Assembly (NCBI GenBank): GCA_028248455.1
Contig: JAOKHV010000002.1
Span: 1 to 64,000 of the forward strand
Length of the DNA: 64,000 nt
Source: Ascidiaceihabitans sp.
Lineage (GTDB): Bacteria; Pseudomonadota; Alphaproteobacteria; Rhodobacterales; Rhodobacteraceae
Direction of reading: 5' to 3'
The stretch's first letter is position 1; every line of letters begins with the position of its first letter. Below the pieces are notes generated by a model. That model ran no database searches. It was not told the DNA's origin and worked only from the letters and a program-made list of their open reading frames with translations. A program made the translations under genes and the position numbers. Of this stretch, positions 36,861 to 45,333 are shown piece after piece.

Positions 36861-37226
36861 ATGGTACGTATTTTTACAGCATTTTTCATCATGGCGTTTT
36901 TGGCGTCTTGTGGTGGGTCCCGTTATTCCAGCAACAATGCTTCTGGTGCGCGTGCCTCTGCCTCATCCACGACCCTATATGCCTCTGGCCCTATCGCATC
37001 CGCCTGTCGCGTGGCAGGCCGTAAAGAAGCGTCGCGTGCCCGGTGTGGATGTGTCCAAGCGGTCGCAAATCGCAGCTTGTCCTCAAGCGAGCAAAAGCGC
37101 GGTGTGCCGTTTTTCAACAACCCGCAACGCGCCCAAGATCTGCGTCAGTCTGACAATGCATCAAACGAGCGGTTCTGGAGAAAATGGAAAGAGTTCGGTA
37201 CCCAAGCGGGCCGTATGTGCACCTAA
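36861..37226 (+). CDS. small lipoprotein of unknown function
   Basis: 121 residues. A signal peptide with lipobox LASC (Cys17) is followed by a Ser/Ala-rich linker and a conserved-looking domain with ACRVAGRKEASRARCGCVQA and RGVPFFNNPQRAQDLRQSD. Related roseobacter proteins have been labelled arginine transporter, but nothing in the sequence supports transport. I start at the ATG giving the signal peptide; an earlier in-frame ATG adds 18 residues before it. The 36661-36860 gap holds only a GGCGGG/CCCGCC hairpin at 36669-36686. Confidence 0.75.
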   Translation: MVRIFTAFFIMAFLASCGGSRYSSNNASGARASASSTTLYASGPIASACRVAGRKEASRARCGCVQAVANRSLSSSEQKRGVPFFNNPQRAQDLRQSDNASNERFWRKWKEFGTQAGRMCT

Positions 37227-37228
37227 CC

Positions 37229-37693
37229 CTATTTGGGTATATGCGTTGGGTCGCCCCAGCGTTCTTGCAACCGTTCAATAATCTGATCACGCGCTTGGCG
37301 ATAGCTGGCCAGTTTCGCCTCGCGTGTTTTGCCCAATCCCGTTGGATCTAGGATCGGCCAGTATTCCACATCGATGTGATAGAACCGCGTCAGTTCCAGC
37401 GCCCGACGTTGGCTGGCTGGTGACAGTGCCAGCACCAGATCGAATGAGCTAAGGTCTTCGCCCCACTCTTCCATCTCGTCAAAGCTGCGCGAGCGGTGGC
37501 GTGACAGTTCCACATTCAGTTCTTGGCAGACCGCGATAGAGAAGCCGTCGATTTCAAGGTCGTTCTTAACACCGACCGATTGTACGTAGGTGTCTGTGCC
37601 ATAGAACTGCTTCATGATCCCTTCGGCCATGGGAGAGCGCACTGCGTTATGATCGCAGCAAAACAGAACCGATTGTGGAAGCTGTTCGCTCAT
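37229..37693 (-). CDS. low-molecular-weight protein-tyrosine-phosphatase family protein
   Basis: 154 residues. The phosphate loop C13-x5-R19-S (CDHNAVRS) sits near the N-terminus, and the general-acid Asp is probably in the WPILDPTG segment. The family holds LMW tyrosine phosphatases and thioredoxin-type arsenate reductases; which one is open. The start codon directly follows the stop of the UPF0262 gene, and the pair continues from hisD, so all three likely form one transcript. Confidence 0.85.
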   Translation of the reverse strand: MSEQLPQSVLFCCDHNAVRSPMAEGIMKQFYGTDTYVQSVGVKNDLEIDGFSIAVCQELNVELSRHRSRSFDEMEEWGEDLSSFDLVLALSPASQRRALELTRFYHIDVEYWPILDPTGLGKTREAKLASYRQARDQIIERLQERWGDPTHIPK

Positions 37694-38173
37694 TTAGGCT
37701 CCGAAATGTAGGACGCAGATCAGGGTGAATAGTCGGCGGGCCGTGTCGGTGTCGATCTCGGCCTTGCCCTCTAGTCGTTCTTGCAGGACGCGGCTGCCCT
37801 CGTTGTGGATACCGCGCCGCGCCATGTCGATGGTTTCGATCTGGCTAGGCGGCATGTTCTTGACCGCGTCGAAATAGCTTTCGCAAATCTGGAAGTAGTC
37901 TTTGACCACTTGGCGGAATGGCCCCAGTGACAGGTGGAACTCTGCCGCCTTCTCTGCCGCTTCGGTTGTGATATCAAACACCAGACGCTTTTCACGAATG
38001 GACAGCCCAACGTGGTACGGCCCTGCAGGCATTTCGCGACCATCGCGCGTTGGCAAGACAAAGGTGTTTTTCTCTAACAGGTCGAACATGGCGACTTTGC
38101 GCTCTTGCTCAATCTCCGGCGTGGGAGGAGGCAAGTTCGCGTCGTCTAGAACGATGTGGCTGATGCTGGGCAT
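37694..38173 (-). CDS. UPF0262 family protein
   Basis: A 159-residue protein of a family conserved in alphaproteobacteria. Recognisable blocks are FVLPTRDGREMPAGPYHVGL (about residues 38-57), LSLGPFRQVVKDYFQICESY near 90, and the C-terminal DTDTARRLFTLICVLHFGA segment. Function is unknown. It is placed between hisD and the phosphatase gene, a grouping common in Rhodobacteraceae. Confidence 0.9.
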   Translation of the reverse strand: MPSISHIVLDDANLPPPTPEIEQERKVAMFDLLEKNTFVLPTRDGREMPAGPYHVGLSIREKRLVFDITTEAAEKAAEFHLSLGPFRQVVKDYFQICESYFDAVKNMPPSQIETIDMARRGIHNEGSRVLQERLEGKAEIDTDTARRLFTLICVLHFGA

Positions 38174-38245
38174 TGGTGTTGGGTCCCGTTGGGTTTGTCA
38201 CATGCTAGACCAGCCCCAAATCAAGGGCAACATCACTGGATGGGT

Positions 38246-39547
38246 CTAATCGTTCAGTTTACGCAAACGTGCCGTGACGGAAAGGCCGTGCGCTTCAAGG
38301 CTCTCAGATTTCGCGAGGGCTTTGGCACCTGGGCCAATGGCGCGCAGGCTGGCGGGTGTCATCTGCGCCAATGTGGTCCGTTTCACAAAATCCATGACCG
38401 AGAGGCCAGAGGAGAAGCGCGCAGACCGCGCCGTTGGCAGCACGTGATTTGGTCCGCCGATGTAGTCACCAATCGCTTCGGGTGTCCATTGACCCAAGAA
38501 GATCGCACCAGCGTGGGTGATGTCCTTGGACAAAGCGACCGGATCAGCGACGCACAACTCAAGGTGCTCTGGCGCAATGCGATCAGACAGGGCCGCAGCG
38601 GTGGCCAAATTGGGCACGGTGATGATGGCCCCAAAGTCACGCCAGCTGGCACCTGCAATCGCACGACGCTCAAGGGTTTCCAGACGTTTATCAACCGCAT
38701 CAGCCACAGCCTGCCCAAAGGCGGCGTCCGTGGTAATCAAAAGCGATTGGGCGCTTTCGTCATGTTCTGCTTGGGACAATAGATCCAGCGCGATCCAGTC
38801 AGGATCGTTGTCGCCATCTGCAATCACCAGAATCTCGGACGGGCCAGCGATCATATCAATCCCGACCTTACCAAAGACACGGCGTTTGGCGGCAGCAACG
38901 AATGCGTTGCCCGGGCCGGTGATCTTATCGACAGGGGCTATTGTTTCGGTGCCATAAGCAAGGGCCGCAATGGCTTGGGCACCACCGATACTGTAAATCT
39001 CATCAACGCCAGCAAGTTTCGCAGCCAACAGAACAGCGGGATTCAGGATACCGTCGGGCGCAGGAACTGTAATCGCGAGACGCTGAACACCCGCCACTTT
39101 GGCAGGGATCGCGTTCATCAAAACGGAAGACGGATAGCTGGCCAATCCGCCCGGCACATACAGACCGGCGGCAGACACAGGGGTCCAACGCCAACCAAGG
39201 GTCGCGCCCGCCTCGTCCGTCCATTCCGCATCTTGGGGCATTTGGCGGCTGTGGTAGGCGGTGATGCGGGTCGCAGCAAGTTCGAGGGCAGCGCGGACGT
39301 CTGGAGCCACTTGGGATGCGGCCTCTTCAACCTCATCGGCGGTGACGCGCATGGTGTCTGGGGTTAGTTTTATACGGTCGAATTTTTCGGTCAATTCCAA
39401 CACGGCTTCATCCCCGCGCGCGCGCACATCCGCAATGATACCTGCAACAATGGCGTCCACGTCAGGGCTGTCTTCGCGTTTGGCGTTCAGCAACGTGATA
39501 AAGGCAGCTTCAAAGTCAGCAGCTTGGGCATCAAGAAATTGGGGCAT
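38246..39547 (-). CDS. hisD: histidinol dehydrogenase
   Basis: Catalyses the last two steps of histidine synthesis, L-histidinol to L-histidine with two NAD+. The 433-residue zinc enzyme has YVPGGLASYPSSVLMNAIPA at about residues 130-149, AGPSEILVIAD, SQAEHDESAQSLLIT with the catalytic His region, APEHLELC, and GGPNHVLPTARSARFSSGLS near 366. It is the head of a probable three-gene unit with UPF0262 and the phosphatase gene. Confidence 0.96.
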   Translation of the reverse strand: MPQFLDAQAADFEAAFITLLNAKREDSPDVDAIVAGIIADVRARGDEAVLELTEKFDRIKLTPDTMRVTADEVEEAASQVAPDVRAALELAATRITAYHSRQMPQDAEWTDEAGATLGWRWTPVSAAGLYVPGGLASYPSSVLMNAIPAKVAGVQRLAITVPAPDGILNPAVLLAAKLAGVDEIYSIGGAQAIAALAYGTETIAPVDKITGPGNAFVAAAKRRVFGKVGIDMIAGPSEILVIADGDNDPDWIALDLLSQAEHDESAQSLLITTDAAFGQAVADAVDKRLETLERRAIAGASWRDFGAIITVPNLATAAALSDRIAPEHLELCVADPVALSKDITHAGAIFLGQWTPEAIGDYIGGPNHVLPTARSARFSSGLSVMDFVKRTTLAQMTPASLRAIGPGAKALAKSESLEAHGLSVTARLRKLND

Positions 39548-39744
39548 CAGGTCTCTCCGATTGACTGATGCTCATTTAGCGCGATGGGGGTTGGGTCTCA
39601 AGTGGGGTTGGGCAATTGGGGGAGATAGCTGCTTCGAGTCCAGGCAAATCAAAACGACATAGTGCAGTTTAGGCCAACTTTTGGAGCGGCCTGCCGATTC
39701 AGCAGATGACATACGTATGGATGTACTCAGAAAATAAATGAAAT
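39548..39744. other. intergenic stretch upstream of hisD
   Basis: Holds the presumed hisD promoter region. No gene, repeat or clear hairpin is visible. Confidence 0.4.
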
Positions 39745-39873
39745 TTAATCCCCAAAGACCCGCTGATTCATCCGTTCCAAATAGTTATCGGCTTTCCTCC
39801 ATCCTGCGGAAAATTTGGGAAAATGGCTTTCCGTACTTGAGAGCATCTCGTGACGCTTGATCCGCAGGTTCAA
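39745..39873 (-). CDS. possible 42-residue basic small protein
   Basis: A short frame starting with TTG, 3 bases after the stop of the 158-residue unknown gene. The predicted protein begins MNLRIKRHEMLSS and ends YLERMNQRVFGD, is basic and aromatic, and has protein-like composition. There is no ATG except at residue 10, so it may also be the end of an older, longer gene. I recognise no family. Confidence 0.3.
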   Translation of the reverse strand: MNLRIKRHEMLSSTESHFPKFSAGWRKADNYLERMNQRVFGD

Positions 39874-39876
39874 AAT

Positions 39877-40353
39877 TTATTTTACCTGCCCAATCCAAGG
39901 CACAACATTTTGGATGTTTCCGTCAGTAATGGCCTCTTTAGTTGGTTCTATTGTGAACGCAGGAACTGAGAAGCCATCTTTAAGAATTTCGCAAAGTTCT
40001 TCCCGCTCTAAAACCCTGACAGTTCGATAGTCATCGACATCATCAAATACGAGAAGTGTTGGGTTATAAGCTTCTAACTCGGGCTGGGCTGGTTGCTCAT
40101 AGCTCAATTTGCGAAGCCAAGCCCGAAGTGTCTTTTTGTTACGACTACTTGGCTTAATTCCCTCAATGGGTAGACTCCGTGTAGCTCTCAGGAGCGTTAG
40201 TTCTGCGCGGCAATCAAGAGGAACGAAGAACGTTGGCCCGTCCTCATAAGATATAACAAGTGCCTCGCCAAACTGATCTAATCCCACCTTATTTACGATT
40301 TCTTTGGGAAAGGTCCGTTGATATTCAAACGTCAAGCGCCGCACAACGCTCAT
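39877..40353 (-). CDS. hypothetical protein between hisD and murA blocks
   Basis: 158 residues from the ATG at 40353; a TTG at 40392 would add 13. It is mixed alpha/beta by composition, with no signal peptide or membrane segment. Notable parts are MSVVRRLTFEYQRTFPKEIV at the N-terminus, a basic SSRNKKTLRAWLRKLSYEQ in the middle and an acidic LLVFDDVDDYRTVRVLER. I do not recognise a family. It breaks an otherwise conserved housekeeping stretch, so it may be a local insertion. Confidence 0.6.
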   Translation of the reverse strand: MSVVRRLTFEYQRTFPKEIVNKVGLDQFGEALVISYEDGPTFFVPLDCRAELTLLRATRSLPIEGIKPSSRNKKTLRAWLRKLSYEQPAQPELEAYNPTLLVFDDVDDYRTVRVLEREELCEILKDGFSVPAFTIEPTKEAITDGNIQNVVPWIGQVK

Positions 40354-40506
40354 TGTTTGCAATCCATCTGGGGTGCGAATAGTCGCCGTCAATTTGAAAT
40401 TTTAATAATGTGGTCCGACCAATCAGAAATAGTAGAACAGCCCAAAAGGAACATCAACCCAGATCAAGAATTTCATCGCTCAGGTCAATCCACTTTAAGG
40501 TTTCCC

Positions 40507-40974
40507 CTACTCAGGATGCTTTGGCACCTGCTTAGACGGTGCCACGTAAGGCCGTGTCACGTCTTTCAACGTCACCTCAATCGCCTCGATACTCAGACGG
40601 ATAGCGCCGTCACCTGCCAGGGTAAACACGATGTCCCCTGCCTCGTCGCCCCCTGCCTCAAAGGTCGCCGATAGCACGGATAGGATCATGTCGGTCTCTG
40701 CCCGATCCACCCCTTGGCTGGCCACGGACATCACGTTGTCCACGACCAATATCGACTGCACACGCTCAGGGGCGGTTTGCCCACGTCCGCCGTCTTCCCA
40801 GCGGAAGCGGTTGAGCAGCAGGCCAAAGCGTCTTTGTTTAACCTGCCATGTCATTTCGGTGATTGGAAAGATCGCATCTTGGATCAGGGCCGAAAGAACC
40901 TGCAGTTCATCCGCGTCCTGTGCCCCAAGGTTCAGGGGCTTTTCGCGTCCGTCTTCAAACCGCGCATCAGTCAT
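40507..40974 (-). CDS. DUF2948 family protein
   Basis: A 155-residue protein of an alphaproteobacterial family with no known function. Blocks [21 protein letters not shown] and [15 protein letters not shown] are characteristic. The start overlaps the murA stop by 4 bases, so it should be co-translated with murA, the usual arrangement in this group. Confidence 0.88.
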   Translation of the reverse strand: MTDARFEDGREKPLNLGAQDADELQVLSALIQDAIFPITEMTWQVKQRRFGLLLNRFRWEDGGRGQTAPERVQSILVVDNVMSVASQGVDRAETDMILSVLSATFEAGGDEAGDIVFTLAGDGAIRLSIEAIEVTLKDVTRPYVAPSKQVPKHPE

Positions 40975-42239
40975 TCAGAAATTCGTTCGATCTGTGCGCC
41001 AACGGCTTGCAGCTTGCTCACCACTTTTTCGTAACCACGATCAAGGTGATACACACGGCTCACTTTGGTTTCGCCCTCAGCCGCAAGGCCCGCAAGGATC
41101 AATGAGATGGATGCCCGAAGGTCTGTCGCCATCACTGGCGCACCTTTGAGTTTGTTCACACCCGTCACAGTGGCGGCACCGCCAGCAACGTCGATTTTGG
41201 CCCCCATGCGCACCAATTCCGGGGCGTGCATAAAGCGGTTTTCAAAGATTTTCTCTTCCAACACAGAGGTGCCGTTGGCGGTGCATAGCACGGCCATCAT
41301 TTGCGCCTGTAGGTCGGTTGGGAAACCAGGAAACGGTTCGGTTGTGATGTCGATTGCTTTGATCTCATCCGTGCGCCGTTTTACTTTGAGGCCCTTGTCG
41401 GTTTCGGTGACGTCGATGCCCGCCTCGTCCAGTTTTTCACAGAAGGATGTGAGCAGGTCCATGCGACCGCCCAAGCACTCTACCTCACCACCGCAGAACG
41501 CAGGGGCCAACATGTATGTCCCCAGCTCGATCCGGTCGGTCACAACAGGGTGGGTTGCCCCGCCCAAACGATCGACACCTTCGATGGTGATTGTGGATGT
41601 ACCATCGCCGTCAATCTGTGCGCCCATTTTGCGCAGGCAGTCGGCCAGATCAACGATCTCAGGCTCGCGCGCGGCGTTGTTGATGACAGTCGTGCCTTTG
41701 GCCAAGGTCGCGGCCATCATGATGTTTTCAGTTGCGCCAACAGAGGCGAATGGGAAGTCGATGACAGCGCCCTTAAGGCGTCCACCTTGGGCCTTGGCGT
41801 GCAAGTAACCGTCGCGCAATTCGATATCCGCACCCATCAGGGTCAGGCCATCGGTGTGAATATCCATTGGACGGGCGCCAATTGCACAGCCGCCGGGCAG
41901 TGACACTTCGGCAACGCCTTCGCGTGCCAGAAGCGGTCCAAGCACCAAATTGGAGGCGCGCATTTTGCGAACGATGTCATATTCGGCGCGTGTGTTGATT
42001 TCGCCGTGGCATGACATGGCCAGTGTTTTACCGTCCTGCATCCTGGCCACTTCGGACCCCAATGAGCGCAAAAGTTCTGTCATTGTTTTGATATCGGACA
42101 AGCGCGGCGCGTTGGTCAACGTCAGTGGCTCTTCGCTCAGCAATGTTGCTGGCATTAGGGTCAAACAAGCGTTTTTCGCGCCTGCAATGGGGATTTGTCC
42201 ATTAAGCGGGCCACCGCCTCGCACCAAAATAGAATCCAT
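40971..42239 (-). CDS. murA: UDP-N-acetylglucosamine 1-carboxyvinyltransferase
   Basis: First committed step of peptidoglycan synthesis: enolpyruvyl transfer from PEP to UDP-GlcNAc. The 422-residue protein has the PEP-binding K22 in [11 protein letters not shown], the catalytic loop cysteine C118 in [15 protein letters not shown] (the fosfomycin target), and a late [14 protein letters not shown]. The start codon overlaps the stop of a 52-residue gene upstream (TAATG), and the 3' end overlaps DUF2948. Confidence 0.96.
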   Translation of the reverse strand: MDSILVRGGGPLNGQIPIAGAKNACLTLMPATLLSEEPLTLTNAPRLSDIKTMTELLRSLGSEVARMQDGKTLAMSCHGEINTRAEYDIVRKMRASNLVLGPLLAREGVAEVSLPGGCAIGARPMDIHTDGLTLMGADIELRDGYLHAKAQGGRLKGAVIDFPFASVGATENIMMAATLAKGTTVINNAAREPEIVDLADCLRKMGAQIDGDGTSTITIEGVDRLGGATHPVVTDRIELGTYMLAPAFCGGEVECLGGRMDLLTSFCEKLDEAGIDVTETDKGLKVKRRTDEIKAIDITTEPFPGFPTDLQAQMMAVLCTANGTSVLEEKIFENRFMHAPELVRMGAKIDVAGGAATVTGVNKLKGAPVMATDLRASISLILAGLAAEGETKVSRVYHLDRGYEKVVSKLQAVGAQIERISE

Positions 42240-42397
42240 TACTGCCCGTCCTTCGCCTGTGTTTCATCCGTCGCAGCGCTGCGAGCCCGAGTTTGGGATT
42301 TGCGCCGTCCTAAATTCGCCTTTAAAGCAGCTTTCAGTCGCAGTTCGCGAGCAGAAGGCGTTTTGGGCGCGGATTTTGATGTGTTTGTGTCTGACAT
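42239..42397 (-). CDS. small basic protein co-encoded with murA
   Basis: A 52-residue frame with ATG at 42397 and TAA overlapping the murA ATG by one base. The product starts [20 protein letters not shown] and continues [20 protein letters not shown]; it is rich in K, R and A and likely helical and disordered at its ends. The one-base overlap suggests translational coupling to murA. Small proteins of this type precede murA in related genomes as far as I recall. Function is unknown. Confidence 0.65.
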   Translation of the reverse strand: MSDTNTSKSAPKTPSARELRLKAALKANLGRRKSQTRARSAATDETQAKDGQ

Positions 42398-42481
42398 GCG
42401 GCCTGTCTAGCGCAGGCTTTCGATATGGTCCAGAATAGGCTTGCGCGTTTATGAAATTGGGTCTAATCACGCGGCGATCAG

Positions 42482-42556
42482 GCTGTAGTAGCTCAGTGGT
42501 AGAGCGCGTCATTGGTAATGACGAGGTCGGGAGTTCAATCCTCCCCTACAGCACCA
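42482..42556 (+). tRNA. tRNA-Thr (GGT anticodon)
   Basis: A full cloverleaf: acceptor GCTGTAG/CTACAGC, D arm GCTC..GAGC, anticodon stem CGTCA/TGACG with loop TTGGTAA (anticodon GGT), T loop TTCAATC, discriminator A and encoded CCA at the 3' end. Confidence 0.96.
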
Positions 42557-43030
42557 GACCTTCCACCTTATTTATATCGTTATTTTATAGTATATTGACC
42601 TATGTTGTAGTGTCAGTCACGACACCTGTGACGACACTTGCATCGGTTAAGGTTAGACATGAACACAATAGCACAGAAAATACTTGATTGGGAAGATTAT
42701 CCTGAGCCTCGACTCGTACTCGCACGGGGTAAGCTAGTCCTCGAAGTTAGTATTCCACAGCCAATCAGACACCTCTTTGGTAGTGGAAATGGCAAACCCA
42801 ATAACTGAAGACTGACCACTGGTACGACCGACCAATCAGGTCGGTGAACTTAGAAATACAAAAAGAAAACCTGTTGATTCGGCTTCAAAATGGATCGTTG
42901 AGTTGTAGTTGTTGTTTGCATCGTAGGTACCGAGTAACCAAAACGTGGAACAACAACGCAGTACAAGCCACCAAAGACCCACAATGAATTTTACCATATA
43001 AATAAGGCATCATGGCTCATAGTGAAATAG
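42557..43030. other. gene-poor stretch between two tRNA genes
   Basis: Holds an AT-rich segment, a nested hairpin at 42609-42638 (AGTGTC/GACACT outside, GTCAC/GTGAC inside, loop GACACCT), and a short integrase-like frame described separately. From about 42810 to 43030 nothing recognisable was found. No repeat of the tRNA 3' end was seen. Confidence 0.5.
42659..42808 (+). pseudogene. possible N-terminal remnant of a phage-type integrase
   Basis: A 49-codon frame containing GKLVLEVSIPQPIRHLFGSG, which resembles the short N-terminal motif of some tyrosine recombinases (pattern R/K-P-x-D/P-h-R-x-x-F-G) before their SAM-like domain. The frame then stops with no catalytic domain after it. The place, about 100 bases after tRNA-Thr, is where an integrase gene often lies. 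The similarity is short, so confidence is limited. Confidence 0.4.
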
Positions 43031-43107
43031 TGGCGGTCCCTGAAGGACTCGAACCCTCAACCTGCCCATTAGAAGTGGGCTGCTCTATCCAGTTGAGCTA
43101 AGGGACC
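43031..43107 (-). tRNA. tRNA-Arg (TCT anticodon)
   Basis: Read on the minus strand: acceptor GGTCCCT/AGGGACC, D arm starting TAGCTC, anticodon stem GCCCA/TGGGC with loop CTTCTAA (anticodon TCT, reads AGA), T loop TTCGAGT, discriminator G and encoded CCA. Confidence 0.96.
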
Positions 43108-43163
43108 GCTGGTGCTGTTTTGTGTTATCTACCGCATCTTGGCAAGAGTGTTCAGCAGCGAAA

Positions 43164-43628
43164 TTATATGACGCACGCCATAAATACGCTCAACGGACCC
43201 TCGGCATATGCGCCAAATGGCGTACACTCTTTAAATCCATGAGATTGGTAAAGTTGTCTCGCAGGTTCAAAAGGCCCTTCGGACCCAGTTTCTAAACTTA
43301 CAGCTTGCAAACCCATGGTGCCGGCTTGCTTTATCAGGGCTTGCAAGACCTTCCGTCCTGCGCCCTGCCCGCGCACTGCTTCCAACGTATGCATTGATTT
43401 CAGCTCTGCGTGACCCGGAGCAATCACTTTTAGCCCACCTATGGCTAGCAAATCCCCCTCTTAGTGTGCCCCCATCAAAACAACACCCGCCTCCAGCAAG
43501 CTATCAGGCTCCATCACGTGACAGCTTTCGGCAGGCGAGATCGCACGCATAAGTTCAAAATGGCGCTGTAGAATGGCGCGGACGTCACCGGCTTTCGGAG
43601 ATTCAATTTGGACCTTAAGTTCAATCAC
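43164..43628 (-). pseudogene. GNAT-family acetyltransferase interrupted by a stop
   Basis: The reading frame from a GTG at 43628 to 43164 encodes a GNAT protein of about 154 codons: MEPDSLLEAGVVLMGAH, then TAA at 43461, then LLAIGGLKVIAPGHAELKSM and the acetyl-CoA motif VRGQGAGRKVLQALIKQ, ending in LYQSHGFKECTPFGAY. Homology continues in the same frame across the stop, so a single nonsense change inactivates it. The fragment after the stop (95 codons from a downstream start) is too short for a full fold. Confidence 0.75.
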
Positions 43629-43708
43629 CGGTGCATTCTCTTATTGAAGGATGATGTTGCCATAGAACAATAAATACACCCGAGCACCGCAACCGTAAAG
43701 CTTTAGCG

Positions 43709-44626
43709 CTATTGAGCTTCGGCGACCGCCAATGCAGCCATCTCTAAAATTCCCTCGCGCGAGTCAGCCACTGCGATGAAGCGTGCATTATGACAAAACT
43801 TTGCTCCCTTAACGCCACAAGCGTTTTCAAGCGCCTCATCTGTTAAGCCGGCCCATGCCCCAGGCAGATCAGCGCGATTTTCGAAAGTCTCATTCGACAA
43901 TTTGATACCGCCAATCGTCCAGTCATCTCCACGCGGAGTAACGACGAACAGCATGTGATCAGCACCAGCTTTATCAAGCGCCGAGCGATAAGGCATACCC
44001 ATTGGCAATTCTAGAATTGGAGAGGTTCCTGCCCTTTCTATAGCCTCTAGCACAAGGCTGTAAGCGCGTGCTTTAGCAGCGAAGTTACCAACAGATGCTT
44101 CGATAAAGCTGCGTGCGATCGGAAGCGCTGCCATGAACGCATCATCATCTGCCGTTTCAGATGTGTCATCGAACACAGGCTTAAGGCTACCTAAAAGTGC
44201 TGGCAGTGTTAGGATCGAAAGTGGACCAGCAACAGATGGCTCCATTGCACCATTGTCCAACAAATCAATCGGTAGAACAAATTTGGAATCAAATTTACCG
44301 TGAATTGATTCAATATCATTGGAAGGCACATTCATGGCTACTAAATATTCACAACCATAGTGGGCCCAGATCAAGCCGAAGGAGCTATAGGGTTGCTCGT
44401 CCTCACGTAGTGGATTTGGACGCTGATGATGGTCGAAGATTTGAGCTTCAGCGTTATAGTTGCGACCCACATCATAAATAATCTTACTTGGTGATGGTGT
44501 GACCCAATCTTTGTCACGCGTACGGATCAATTCCGCCTGAGGGAACAACCGTGTTAGGATGACAGAAGACAGCAGTTCATCGGCGTGAAAGCCGCCCGAA
44601 TGGGTAACAAGGTGTGTGATTGTCAT
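43709..44626 (-). CDS. MYG1 family (UPF0160) predicted metal-dependent hydrolase
   Basis: 305 residues. N-terminal THSGGFHADELLSSVIL (H9, H14, D16) and IFDHHQRPN give the metal-binding DHH-like pattern of the MYG1 family. Eukaryotic MYG1 is a 3'-5' RNA exonuclease; the bacterial role is not established. I start at the ATG at 44626, which has a GGAG site, not at the longer frame. It is a single gene beside pseudogenes. Confidence 0.85.
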   Translation of the reverse strand: MTITHLVTHSGGFHADELLSSVILTRLFPQAELIRTRDKDWVTPSPSKIIYDVGRNYNAEAQIFDHHQRPNPLREDEQPYSSFGLIWAHYGCEYLVAMNVPSNDIESIHGKFDSKFVLPIDLLDNGAMEPSVAGPLSILTLPALLGSLKPVFDDTSETADDDAFMAALPIARSFIEASVGNFAAKARAYSLVLEAIERAGTSPILELPMGMPYRSALDKAGADHMLFVVTPRGDDWTIGGIKLSNETFENRADLPGAWAGLTDEALENACGVKGAKFCHNARFIAVADSREGILEMAALAVAEAQ

Positions 44627-44744
44627 GCGGTCACTCCAGCATTTCAAAAGTAAAAAGACGGCTAGCAAGCCACCTTGTTTCAATTGATTATAAGTTCAAC
44701 AATTAGGTCAACAGGTTAACATATAATTAACTTGTCTTCACAGC

Positions 44745-45056
44745 TTAGTGTGTCCAGGCACCACGACGTCCTGTTGCAAAGTTCTCTGAATATCCATTTG
44801 GACGAATGTTCACTTTGCGTTTGTTGGGCTCTTGAACCTGCGCCTCAATCCCGTTCTCACCTGCGTATTCAACAGCTTCTTCTTTGCTGTCAAAGTTAAG
44901 GCGCACTTGGCTTTGGGTATCGCTAGACGACGTCCAACCCATCAACGGATCAACTGAACGCGCGCTTTCTTGTGTGAATTCTAAAACCCAGCCTTTTGTT
45001 TTGGCTGTTCCCGATGACATTGCAGTCTTAGCAGGTTGAAAAATGCGTGCGCGCAT
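44745..45056 (-). CDS. NDUFS4-type NADH dehydrogenase (complex I) accessory subunit
   Basis: A 103-residue ETC complex I subunit family protein, the alphaproteobacterial relative of mitochondrial NDUFS4 (18 kDa). Typical parts are ARIFQPAKTAMSSG at the start, WVLEFTQESARSVDPLMGWTS, SQVRLNFDSKEEAVEYA, and the C-terminal YSENFATGRRGAWTH. It binds the peripheral arm of complex I on the cytoplasmic side. A GGAG site precedes the ATG. It stands apart from the nuo operon, as usual. Confidence 0.92.
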   Translation of the reverse strand: MRARIFQPAKTAMSSGTAKTKGWVLEFTQESARSVDPLMGWTSSSDTQSQVRLNFDSKEEAVEYAGENGIEAQVQEPNKRKVNIRPNGYSENFATGRRGAWTH

Positions 45057-45333
45057 GGGGTCGTCTCCGGTTTATGATCGGTACACGTATCCGAAATTTA
45101 GCACATCAGGGCAAGTCACCTTTTCGGGTCATGGTTTCCACAATCTAAAACCCAGGAGGAAATGCCTAACTCAACCTAGAAGACGCATTATATCTGACTG
45201 TTAGCAGCTCACATCTGATGCTAAGAACCATTATCATCAGCCAACACTACTGACTGTTTCTGCCAGCATCGCACTTCACCCTCTTGAAGGAGCCAAGAAA
45301 CAAATCAAATGTGTGTGTGAAAGCGAGTCGATT

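Noticed and set aside
45057-45333. SOS box upstream of uvrB
   Set aside because: I looked for the alphaproteobacterial GTTC-N7-GTTC/GAAC-N7-GAAC pattern and found only a single half-site (GAAC near 45225).
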